A DNA stretch of 52,722 bases, taken from Flavobacteriales bacterium MED-G22 (GTDB lineage Bacteria > Bacteroidota > Bacteroidia > Flavobacteriales > Flavobacteriaceae). The notes beneath the pieces are model-generated. The model had not been told where the DNA came from. It saw nothing but the letters and a program-made list of their open reading frames with translations, and did not search any database. The DNA is taken from the NCBI GenBank assembly GCA_002457295.1, contig NTKF01000004.1:1-52722 (forward strand), in the 5' to 3' direction. Each line of letters starts with the position of its first letter. Within the stretch, counting starts at the first letter, position 1. The position numbers and the translations under genes were made by a program. This document shows, piece by piece, positions 43,573 through 51,525 of this stretch.

Positions 43573-45834
43573 TCAAATATTTTTTACTACTTGATAAAAA
43601 CTTTCTATAAGGGCAAACTTGTGATTCATTAAATCTCTAGAACGCAATAAAATATTGAAATAGAGGGTGGTGTTTTTAGGACTGGTTTCCTCCAGACGAG
43701 TTCGTTCTATTTGATCTCTAATTTTATTCTCAATAAGTGACATAACAGCTCCTTTCTCTAGAAGCACATCTTCAAACTCATTGATGTTATTTTTTTCTGT
43801 GAAGGCTTCAAGGGTTTCTTTTCTTAATTTTTTAAAGGCCAAACGAATTTCATCCAAATCTCTGATTTGGGAAAGTTTAAGTTTACGATGATTATTGTCT
43901 ACATGGGCTTCTGCAATTTTAGTCAGATAATTCAAATCCTCTGAGACATCGTGTAAAATTCCCAATAATTCAATGTAAAAAGCACTGGCTGATATACTTT
44001 TTTCCTCTAGATTTCGGATGAAAAAGAAGACTTGATTTCTTAGCTCTTCAATTTCACCACTTAACTTTTTAGATTCTTTTTTTGACGTTTGGAGTCCTTT
44101 AAGTTTGTTTTTGGAGAGGTTTTCTACCATGTTTGAATAGATTTTGTAAGAATCTTCAAATATTGTTGAAATAGACTGGGCGCTTTCTTCTATTACACCT
44201 AAAAAAGAATTGCTTTCCATTCTAAAAGCCCTTTGAACAGCTTTTTCATTTTGTGACTGTTTCCGTTGGCTTATGAAATTTCGGCCAATAATTAAGACTA
44301 TTAAAAACAGGATAATAGCAATTGCAACAGGCCCTCCTAAATGAATAAGATAAATGATGATTCCACTAACAATAAAAGCCATAAAGGCTGTAAAGAACCA
44401 ACCGCTAATCACCCTGAGCACTCCCGCCACTCTGTAGACAGCACTATCAGATCCCCAAGCGCGGTCAGCAAGGGAGCTTCCCATTGTGACCATAAACGTT
44501 ACATACGTTGTAGAAAGGGGTAATTTTAAGGAGGTGGCCCATGCTATAAGCAGGGCAGCAACGACAAGGTTGATACTGGCTCTTAGTGTGTCAAAAGCAG
44601 GGGCAATACCTTTTGAATTTTTGGGTATTTCTGAAGCCGTGAAACGTTCAGCTATCTTTTTCTTTTGGCTTTGAGAAAGCCACTGGGAAGACCACAGGCT
44701 TAGGGAAATAAAACCGCGAACTAAACTTCGAGACAGCCAATTGGGATTAAATCGTTCTTTTGTATCAAATTGGTTAGAAAGATCAATAGAAGTTTTAACT
44801 ACTCTTTTGGCCTTTGATGAAAACCAAAGCGTAAGAATCATCACCAGTCCAGAGCCAAAAAGAAAAAGAGTGGGAGTTGGCACTTTTTGAGCTAAAACAT
44901 CCATCGTAAATTCAGAAGCATTGAGATTGCTACTTACCCATGCTTCATAGGATTGATAGGCTGCAATTGGCACACCAATAAAGTTTACTAAATCGTTACC
45001 AGCAAAGGCTAGCGCAAGGGAGAAGGTTCCCATAGCAATGATGACTTTATAAATATCAACCTTTAAAAAACGAATTAAAAGAAAAGAGAGAAACAACCAA
45101 AAAACAAAACCAAATAGATAGACTAACAGGCTATAATTTTCTATAAAAGCGGTTATAGTTTGCCCTTCTAATAACGTAAAATTTGTATCGGCAAAAGGAG
45201 TGCCTTTGATCCCTTTGATAAGGATAAAATTTGTGATTGAAGATAAAGCAAGTCCACCAAAAATGGTGTTAGAGATGGTTCTTGATCCAAATTCATGACC
45301 AATCAACAAACGGCTAATCCATTGCACAAAAGCTCCTATTGAAAAGGCAATCAAAATAGAGAGTAGAATACCCAAAATGATCTGAGAAGCTTTATCCGTA
45401 TTAATATAATAAGAGATTGTTCCTAATGCATCTCCATTTGAAATTATTTTAATTAGGGCAGTAACTACAGCAGCTCCCAATAGCTCAAATACTATAGAAA
45501 CTGTTGTAGAAGTGGGCATCCCTAACGTATTGAAAAAGTCAAGTAGAAGGATGTCGGTGAGCATCACTGCAGTGAAAATAAAGATGATTTCGTCAAAATA
45601 AAAGGCTCCTGGATTAAAGATTCCTTTTCTAGCCACTTCCATCATACCACTAGAAAAAATGGAGCCACAGGCAATGCCTAGACTAGCAAAGAGCATTATG
45701 TTACGAAATGAAAAGACCCGTGAGCCTATTGCGGAATTTAAAAAATTAACAGCATCATTGCTCACTCCAACAATTAAGTCTCCTATAGCTAGAAGAAACA
45801 AAATTACGATTAGAATTAAATATATGCTATCCAT
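43573..45834 (-). CDS. PiT-family phosphate transporter with fused C-terminal PhoU-like domain
   Basis: A 753-residue inner-membrane protein. Residues 1-520 form two copies of the PiT domain. The first contains IGVSNDAVNFLNSAIGSRV and the second LAFAGNDLVNFIGVP, each with the phosphate-transporter GND/SND signature, plus KLPLSTTYVTFMVTMGSSLADR. The last 220 residues are long charged helices resembling the DUF47/PhoU domain, which usually is a separate protein that restrains PiT uptake. Inorganic phosphate import is therefore strongly suggested. The ATG at 45834 is preferred over a TTG one codon upstream. It follows the TonB receptor gene by 30 bp and is probably the last gene of that operon. 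Confidence 0.88.
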   Translation of the reverse strand: MDSIYLILIVILFLLAIGDLIVGVSNDAVNFLNSAIGSRVFSFRNIMLFASLGIACGSIFSSGMMEVARKGIFNPGAFYFDEIIFIFTAVMLTDILLLDFFNTLGMPTSTTVSIVFELLGAAVVTALIKIISNGDALGTISYYINTDKASQIILGILLSILIAFSIGAFVQWISRLLIGHEFGSRTISNTIFGGLALSSITNFILIKGIKGTPFADTNFTLLEGQTITAFIENYSLLVYLFGFVFWLFLSFLLIRFLKVDIYKVIIAMGTFSLALAFAGNDLVNFIGVPIAAYQSYEAWVSSNLNASEFTMDVLAQKVPTPTLFLFGSGLVMILTLWFSSKAKRVVKTSIDLSNQFDTKERFNPNWLSRSLVRGFISLSLWSSQWLSQSQKKKIAERFTASEIPKNSKGIAPAFDTLRASINLVVAALLIAWATSLKLPLSTTYVTFMVTMGSSLADRAWGSDSAVYRVAGVLRVISGWFFTAFMAFIVSGIIIYLIHLGGPVAIAIILFLIVLIIGRNFISQRKQSQNEKAVQRAFRMESNSFLGVIEESAQSISTIFEDSYKIYSNMVENLSKNKLKGLQTSKKESKKLSGEIEELRNQVFFFIRNLEEKSISASAFYIELLGILHDVSEDLNYLTKIAEAHVDNNHRKLKLSQIRDLDEIRLAFKKLRKETLEAFTEKNNINEFEDVLLEKGAVMSLIENKIRDQIERTRLEETSPKNTTLYFNILLRSRDLMNHKFALIESFYQVVKNI

Positions 45835-45864
45835 CAAATGATCACATAAAAGTTACAAAATGTA

Positions 45865-48666
45865 TCACAATTTGATACTATATCCAAGTGAAAAGGATGT
45901 GCCGGGGTCACGCAAGGAAAAAATTTGATTAGTGGCATTAAAAGTTTCAAAATAGCTTTCGTTTGTATCACCAAGGATATTTGAAATTTTAAAGTTTATT
46001 GTTTTATTTTTTCCTTTGCCTACTACTTTTCTAAAATTAAAATTTAAATCATTGAAGGGGTCAGTATAAATATCTGAAGTGTCACCTAAACCAACAACTT
46101 GAAGTGTTTTTCCTTGAACGTTATAAAACAAACCAATTTGAATCCCGGCCTCTTCATTGTTATATTCTAAACCAGAATTGATCAAATACGGAGATTGGCC
46201 TTGAAGGGTTCTAGTTTTCGAAATTGTTTCCCCAGTTCTTTTATAAAATTCTCTCAAATTGAGTTCTACTTGACCAATTTCTTGGCGAGATTCAATAAGT
46301 GAGGTATTTAAACGAAACTTGAAATTTGGATTAATAAAATCAAGAGACTTTCTAAATTCAAGTTCAACGCCATAGACATTTCCATTTCCTAAATTTCTGG
46401 GTTGAAAATTATTTCTTGAGCCCTCAAAAGTGGCTAATTCGATGGGATCTTTAAAAAATTTGTAAAACCCACTAAGAGCGAAAAAATCTGAATTTTGACC
46501 ATACTTTTCAAATCGAATATCGAAATTATCTATGTAGGAAGGTTGTATATTAATATTCCCAATAAAAGTAAATGCAGAAAGAGGGTCGTAAATTTGAGCA
46601 ACAGAAGCTTCTTTGAAGGAGGGTCTTGCAGTAGTTTTAGAATAAGAAGTTCTCAGCTTTTGATTTTCTCTCAAATTATATACTAAATTGACTGAAGGAA
46701 AATAATCAAATTTATCTAAGACTTTTTCATTCTCTAAATTTATTGTCCCACCGCTGTTTTCTCCAGTATAGAAGAGTGCATATTGTTCGAGTCTGATGCC
46801 CAAGGTAGCAACAAATTTTTCTGAAAAATTTAATTCAGTAGAAGCATAGCCAGCGAAATTCTGAATTTCTGAACGGTATGCAGTTCCTTTTTCAATAGCT
46901 TCATTGCTATTAAATCGGATATAGTTTCCATTTAAATTTTCTTGAGTAAAAATATTGTCATCATTAAGCAATGAATTCGGGTTTCCATCTCCACCTTGAT
47001 TAGCTCCAACTTGAATATTGTATTTAAAGATGGAAAAATCTCTATTTTTTGTTAAACCATAGAGTCCAGCTTTAAATTTAGAATCATTATCATTCAGCTT
47101 AAATGTTTTTGTAAAATCTATTTTAGCTACATAATTTTCCTCTTCAAGATTCCTCCAAATCCTTGTTGGGAGTAAATTCACAAATACGGCATATTCATTA
47201 TCGCGAACAACAAATTGAGTATTCCTAACATCTTTATCAAAAACTCTTGAAAAACTTGGTGAAAGAGCCCATTCCAACTTAGAATTAGAATCAGCAAAAG
47301 CATGAAAACCAGTTAGCTGTAGGTTAGTGATGCGCTTTTGATTATATTCTAAATTGAATTTTTTAAATGTTTCAAAATTAGAGGAATTGTCTTCTTGGAT
47401 TAAATCAGTACCCGTATTTTGACCATTAAAAATATTTAATGCATTTATTTTATACTTAGAGTTCGTTGTTTTTAAAGAAACCCCTGCCAATTGACTGAAG
47501 ATGATGTTTGAAACAGCTTCCAAACCATTTTGAGACCTTCCATTGTAAAGTTCAAATATTGTTGGGTCAGTATTCTTAAAAAAGAGGTTATCCTCTGCGT
47601 TCTCATAAAATGAAGTTTCATTTTTATAAGTAGTAGAAAAATAATAGCCCAAGGTGTTTTCACCAACAGCTAGCTGGTTTCCTAAATTTAGGTCAAACGA
47701 GAAATCTTGAAAATTTTGGGATGGAATAGGTCCCATGTTAGGGTTAAATTTTCTAGTGTTCTCAGTTAGAATTGGAGTTCTAATAAGTTCTATAGGTTGA
47801 TATGTTTTATAGGTGTCTTCTAGGGGTATATTCCTCTCACCAAAATCAAAACCGAGTATATCAGAATATTCCTTTTCATAGCCAAGGAAATCATTTCTGT
47901 GATGCATTTCGGGATTTATAGAAGTACTGACAGAAATATTAAAAATTTTATCATTTGGAAATTCTTTTGTTACGATATTCACTATCCCTCCTGTAAAATC
48001 TGCAGAATATTCTGCCGCAGACGATTTAACCACAATTAAGTTCTCTAAAATTGAGGTTGGAAAAATATCCATCTGTAATGTATTTCGATCAGGGTCTAAA
48101 CCAGGAATGTCTATGCCATTAAGAATAGATTTTGTGTATCTGTCACCTAGGCCTCTGATATAAACAAATTTACCGCCCTGCACAGAAACTCCAGGCACAA
48201 TTTTTATGGCCGAAGCAATGTCGCTCGATCCAGCGCTTCTAATGGTCTGAGATGAAAGTCCGTCTAATAGATTGGCAGATCGCCTTTGAAGGGCTAGGAC
48301 AGCAACTTCTGTATTTTTTTTGGCAGTAGAAGTTATAACAACTTCTTCAAGACCTTGAGCAACTTCGTTTAAGACCACATCTATTTGCGTGGTTTTGCCA
48401 GCCAATACTTCAACTTCAGAAATTTCAACGGTATCATACCCCACATAAGAAAAGATTAACGAGTAAGTTCCTGGGGCCAGTTCAAAAGAATATATCCCAT
48501 CAAAATCAGTTGAAGTTCCTTCAGAGGTTCCTTTTAGTTGAATATTTGCAAACGGAACCGGATCCAGAAAAGTACCATCAGTAAGTTTACCTGAAATTTT
48601 TCCAGTTTGAGTATATCCGATAAGTGATAGGAGAAATGCAAATAGAAAAAGAGATTTGTTTTTCAT
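45865..48666 (-). CDS. TonB-dependent outer-membrane receptor
   Basis: A receptor of about 933 residues. After a signal peptide (SLFLFAFLLSLIGYTQ) comes a carboxypeptidase-regulatory-like domain (about 25-105; GKISGKLTDGTFLDPVPFAN). A plug domain follows (about 120-250; SSDIASAIKIVPGVSVQGGK, FVYIRGLGDRYTKSILNG). The C-terminal beta barrel ends in FSLGYSIKL. It imports a substrate across the outer membrane with TonB energy. The substrate is not shown by the sequence. Neighbours are a surface lipoprotein gene upstream and a phosphate transporter gene downstream, all leftward. The ATG at 48666 is chosen because it precedes the signal peptide; the frame is open a further 19 codons through the terminator hairpin to a TTG at 48723. 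Confidence 0.92.
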   Translation of the reverse strand: MKNKSLFLFAFLLSLIGYTQTGKISGKLTDGTFLDPVPFANIQLKGTSEGTSTDFDGIYSFELAPGTYSLIFSYVGYDTVEISEVEVLAGKTTQIDVVLNEVAQGLEEVVITSTAKKNTEVAVLALQRRSANLLDGLSSQTIRSAGSSDIASAIKIVPGVSVQGGKFVYIRGLGDRYTKSILNGIDIPGLDPDRNTLQMDIFPTSILENLIVVKSSAAEYSADFTGGIVNIVTKEFPNDKIFNISVSTSINPEMHHRNDFLGYEKEYSDILGFDFGERNIPLEDTYKTYQPIELIRTPILTENTRKFNPNMGPIPSQNFQDFSFDLNLGNQLAVGENTLGYYFSTTYKNETSFYENAEDNLFFKNTDPTIFELYNGRSQNGLEAVSNIIFSQLAGVSLKTTNSKYKINALNIFNGQNTGTDLIQEDNSSNFETFKKFNLEYNQKRITNLQLTGFHAFADSNSKLEWALSPSFSRVFDKDVRNTQFVVRDNEYAVFVNLLPTRIWRNLEEENYVAKIDFTKTFKLNDNDSKFKAGLYGLTKNRDFSIFKYNIQVGANQGGDGNPNSLLNDDNIFTQENLNGNYIRFNSNEAIEKGTAYRSEIQNFAGYASTELNFSEKFVATLGIRLEQYALFYTGENSGGTINLENEKVLDKFDYFPSVNLVYNLRENQKLRTSYSKTTARPSFKEASVAQIYDPLSAFTFIGNINIQPSYIDNFDIRFEKYGQNSDFFALSGFYKFFKDPIELATFEGSRNNFQPRNLGNGNVYGVELEFRKSLDFINPNFKFRLNTSLIESRQEIGQVELNLREFYKRTGETISKTRTLQGQSPYLINSGLEYNNEEAGIQIGLFYNVQGKTLQVVGLGDTSDIYTDPFNDLNFNFRKVVGKGKNKTINFKISNILGDTNESYFETFNATNQIFSLRDPGTSFSLGYSIKL

Positions 48667-48670
48667 GCGT

Positions 48671-48698
48671 AAAAAACCCACGCAAAAATGCGTGGGTT
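48671..48698 (-). terminator. Perfect hairpin terminator directly before the TonB receptor start
   Basis: On the minus strand AACCCACGCA (48698-48689) pairs perfectly with TGCGTGGGTT (48684-48675) around a TTTT loop, and a six-base T-run ends at 48671. This is a textbook intrinsic terminator for the upstream lipoprotein gene. It also sits over the receptor's translation-initiation region: the ATG at 48666 is four bases away. It therefore may act as an attenuator rather than a simple end point. Confidence 0.8.
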
Positions 48699-48723
48699 CG
48701 GCAAATTTAATATTTTTTTTCAA

Positions 48724-49995
48724 TTAATTTTTCTGACCGTAGTAAGACCAAGAGAATACATTTGTAGCTCCCACAGTTGCAGCGTCTGCTGAACTGATAG
48801 AAGTAGCAAAACCGTTTTGGAATGTGGTGTCATCAACTTTATTATCAAAAATACCATCTAATGTAGCACCCTCTGGAACTACAACTTCCCATGCAGTAAA
48901 AGTAAGTTCTCCGTCAGTAAATCTAGTGACGTCTGGTGCTTTATCTAACTCTACATTTGAAGAAGAAGTCAATCCATAAACAAGAACGTTTTTTACTGTA
49001 CCGTTGGCTCCATCTCTAAAGTCAGCGATAGCATTTTTTGCATTATCTGCATTACCAATTATGGTCACGTTTTGCAATGTAAATGGTTTATTTACATCAG
49101 CACCAGCTTTAGGGCCATCAATCTCTAAACCATGATCTCCTGCAGCTTCTTGAATAATCATAACGTTATCAATTGTACCGTCGTAAGCTTGATCGATATC
49201 TACAGCATCATCACCTTGTCCCCAAACAATAATATTAGTAGCATTTACAGAACCTCCAAAGAATTCAACACCATCGTCAACGTTTCCAACAACTTCTAGG
49301 TTATCAAGAGTAGTTCCATTGCCTACTCCTCCGAAAGTAATTCCATTAATTTCATTATCAGCGCCTATTTCTGCTCCACCGTGGCGTACACTCACATAGG
49401 TAAGTGTACCAGAACTGTCACTATCGTCAGATCCACCATAGAGACCTTCGGCTACATCAGCAGGAATACCTTCTATTTGTTGAGTAACTGCTCCAGCAGG
49501 ATCATCTCCATGAACATGTGCTTTACCTAACACAATCAGTCCGCCCCACAAACCTCTTACATTTTGATCGAGATTTGAACCAGCGAGTTGTCCAACTTCT
49601 ATATCATCAGCAACTGAAGTCATAATAATAGGTTTATCAGCAGTTCCTGCAGCTTCAATTTTACCACCCTGGGCAACTACTAAAACAGATGCGTTTGTTC
49701 CAGTTCCGCCAGTAGCTTTAATGATAGTACCAGCAGGGATAGTTAGTGTAACTCCGTCTTTAACAAAAACACGACCATCTAATGTCCATACAACTGAGGC
49801 ATCTAATGTGGTGTCTTCAGTAATATCACTATCGATCACATACGTTGGAGCCTCAACTTCAACCTCAACCGTTTCGACAACGGTCTCTGTGACAGTATTA
49901 GTGACATATTCAACAGTTGGCTCATCTTCTGAGCAAGCTATAAAAGCTAATGCTGATAGACTACCAGCGATAAATTTAAAGTTTTTAATTTTCAT
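48724..49995 (-). CDS. Surface-exposed beta-helix lipoprotein partner of the TonB receptor
   Basis: A 423-residue lipoprotein. The signal ends at AFIAC (Cys21). The residues after it, SEDEP, match the acidic lipoprotein export signal that sends Bacteroidetes lipoproteins to the cell surface. A Val/Glu/Thr-rich linker (about 27-50) leads into a right-handed parallel beta helix rich in Gly, Asp and Asn (about 60-400; VVAQGGKIEAAG, GLWGGLIVLGKAHV and similar rungs). Proteins of this kind are widespread next to TonB receptors in Flavobacteriia; their substrate is unknown. They are sometimes mislabelled as multidrug transporters. A terminator lies between it and the receptor gene. Confidence 0.85.
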   Translation of the reverse strand: MKIKNFKFIAGSLSALAFIACSEDEPTVEYVTNTVTETVVETVEVEVEAPTYVIDSDITEDTTLDASVVWTLDGRVFVKDGVTLTIPAGTIIKATGGTGTNASVLVVAQGGKIEAAGTADKPIIMTSVADDIEVGQLAGSNLDQNVRGLWGGLIVLGKAHVHGDDPAGAVTQQIEGIPADVAEGLYGGSDDSDSSGTLTYVSVRHGGAEIGADNEINGITFGGVGNGTTLDNLEVVGNVDDGVEFFGGSVNATNIIVWGQGDDAVDIDQAYDGTIDNVMIIQEAAGDHGLEIDGPKAGADVNKPFTLQNVTIIGNADNAKNAIADFRDGANGTVKNVLVYGLTSSSNVELDKAPDVTRFTDGELTFTAWEVVVPEGATLDGIFDNKVDDTTFQNGFATSISSADAATVGATNVFSWSYYGQKN

Positions 49996-50018
49996 TTTCT
50001 TTTAATTAGAATTCAAGT

Positions 50019-50063
50019 CAAATGTAATGGGATAAACATTTTTTAGATTTAGTTAAAAGTTAA
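50019..50063 (-). promoter_or_regulatory. Candidate activated promoter of the lipoprotein - TonB receptor operon
   Basis: On the minus strand TACATTTG (50026-50019) is an exact TAnnTTTG -7 box, 23 bp before the ATG at 49995. There is no TTG at the -33 distance. Instead two direct TTAAC repeats, 7 bp apart, lie at 50063-50059 and 50056-50052, where an activator would bind. A weak core promoter with activator repeats at that position is the expected layout for a regulated operon. Confidence 0.35.
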
Positions 50064-50094
50064 CGATTGTCTCAGACATGTTATCAAATCGTTA
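50061..50094. promoter_or_regulatory. Nested inverted repeats between the TonB operon and dgt
   Basis: TAACGATT (50061-50068) and AATCGTTA (50087-50094) are exact reverse complements with an 18-bp spacer. Inside lies an 11-bp palindrome, TGTCT-C-AGACA (50068-50078). On the plus strand TTA-type words recur at 50060, 50081 and 50092, steps of about 11 or 21 bp. The site could serve either divergent gene. Confidence 0.35.
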
Positions 50095-50142
50095 GCAATA
50101 GAATTTCCGCTTAATAATCAAGTAACATTAAGACTACTATTC

Positions 50143-50150
50143 TATTTTTG
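50143..50150 (+). promoter_or_regulatory. -7 box of dgt, 4 nt from the start codon
   Basis: TATTTTTG matches TAnnTTTG exactly and ends four bases before the dgt ATG at 50155, identical in sequence and spacing to the box before glyS. The transcript would be leaderless or nearly so. No TTG -33 element is visible. Confidence 0.45.
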
Positions 50151-50154
50151 CAAT

Positions 50155-51474
50155 ATGAAATGGGAATCTTTACTGTCTTTAAAACGATTTGGTGATACCA
50201 GTAAACGACTAAGAACAGAACAGGATAATTTGCGTTTGGGTTTTGAAGTGGATTACGACCGTATCATTTTTTCAAATGCTTTTAGAAGTTTGCAAGACAA
50301 AACTCAAGTCATTCCTTTTTCCAAAACTGATTTTGTACATACCCGTCTCACACATAGTTTAGAAGTTTCTGTGGTAGCACGCAGTTTAGGAAGATTAGCT
50401 GGCAAAGCTCTTTTAGAAAAACACCCTCATCTAGAAGCTTCCTTAGGCTATCAAGCCCAAGATATAGGAGCCATAACCGCTGCTGCAGCATTGGCCCACG
50501 ATATTGGAAACCCACCCTTCGGACACAGCGGTGAAAAAGCAATTGGTCATTTTTTTAGAAAAGGGGCAGGACAACTTTTTAAGAGTGAATTAACAGAAGT
50601 GCAATACGAAGACCTATGCCGCTTTGAAGGGAATGCCAATGGGTTTAAAATTCTAACAGCCTCTGGTCCGGGTACCCCTGGTGGCCTCCGCTTGAGTTAT
50701 GCCACGTTGGGTGCTTTTATCAAATATCCAAAAGCCAGTTTACCGCATCAGCCCACCCCTCACGTAGCTGACAAAAAATATGGATTTTTTCAATCTGAGC
50801 AGCTTTTTTTTCAAGATCTCATGCTGGAACTCTCTCTAGACAATGGGACTCACTTTTTTAGACATCCTTTAGCTTATCTAGTTGAAGCTGCAGATGACAT
50901 TTGCTATACCATAATTGATTTTGAAGACGGCATAAATTTAGGCTGGATTGAAGAGGAATATGCCCTAGAATATTTGATCAATTTGGTTAGAGACAATCTA
51001 GACACAAAAAAATACACCTCTTTGAAATATAAAAATCAACGATTAAGTTATTTGAGAGCCCTCGCTATCAATAAATTAATAGGAGATGCCGTCTCGCTTT
51101 TTATGACCCATGAGGAGGATATACTTAAGGGCAACTTCTCTAAGGCCTTGATGGAAAAAAGCCAATATAAAGCTCAAATTGAAGATATTATTACGATTAG
51201 TATTCAAAAAATATATGAATCTCAAGAGGTCATCCAAAAAGAAATTGTAGGCTACAAAGTGATAAGTACCCTTCTTGAAGCTTTTGTTATGACAGCTCAC
51301 CGTTCATATTTGGGCAATGCCAATAGTTATGACAAATTGTTGCTAAAAGCAGTACCAAATGGAGCAATAAGTTCAGATATTTCAGTGTATGATACTTTAC
51401 TAAGTGCCAGCACCTTTGTAGCCAGTTTGTCTGATGGTAAAGCATTAGAATTAGCAAAAGATATAGGATTTTAG
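50155..51474 (+). CDS. dgt: Deoxyguanosinetriphosphate triphosphohydrolase (dGTPase)
   Basis: An HD-domain phosphohydrolase that removes triphosphate from dGTP and helps balance dNTP pools. The metal-binding residues are His67 in RLTHSLEVS, and His115-Asp116 in LAHDIGNPPFGHSGEKAI; a further aspartate is in VEAADDICYTIIDFEDG. The N-terminal LGFEVDYDRIIFSNAFRSLQ is typical. At 439 residues it is complete. The membrane metallophosphoesterase gene follows 51 bp downstream. Confidence 0.93.
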   Translation: MKWESLLSLKRFGDTSKRLRTEQDNLRLGFEVDYDRIIFSNAFRSLQDKTQVIPFSKTDFVHTRLTHSLEVSVVARSLGRLAGKALLEKHPHLEASLGYQAQDIGAITAAAALAHDIGNPPFGHSGEKAIGHFFRKGAGQLFKSELTEVQYEDLCRFEGNANGFKILTASGPGTPGGLRLSYATLGAFIKYPKASLPHQPTPHVADKKYGFFQSEQLFFQDLMLELSLDNGTHFFRHPLAYLVEAADDICYTIIDFEDGINLGWIEEEYALEYLINLVRDNLDTKKYTSLKYKNQRLSYLRALAINKLIGDAVSLFMTHEEDILKGNFSKALMEKSQYKAQIEDIITISIQKIYESQEVIQKEIVGYKVISTLLEAFVMTAHRSYLGNANSYDKLLLKAVPNGAISSDISVYDTLLSASTFVASLSDGKALELAKDIGF

Positions 51475-51525
51475 TAGCTGTTCCATTGAGTGTTATTCTT
51501 TTATTAGATTTGTGAAAAATTAGCA

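Noticed and set aside
45865..49995. Classical SusC/SusD polysaccharide utilisation locus
   Set aside because: There is no SusD-like TPR lipoprotein, glycoside hydrolase or sugar regulator; the partner is a beta-helix lipoprotein and the neighbour is a phosphate transporter.
49721..50005. 94-residue plus-strand frame rich in Val, Ser and Thr
   Set aside because: It is the antisense shadow of the Val/Glu/Thr-rich linker and signal peptide of the surface lipoprotein.
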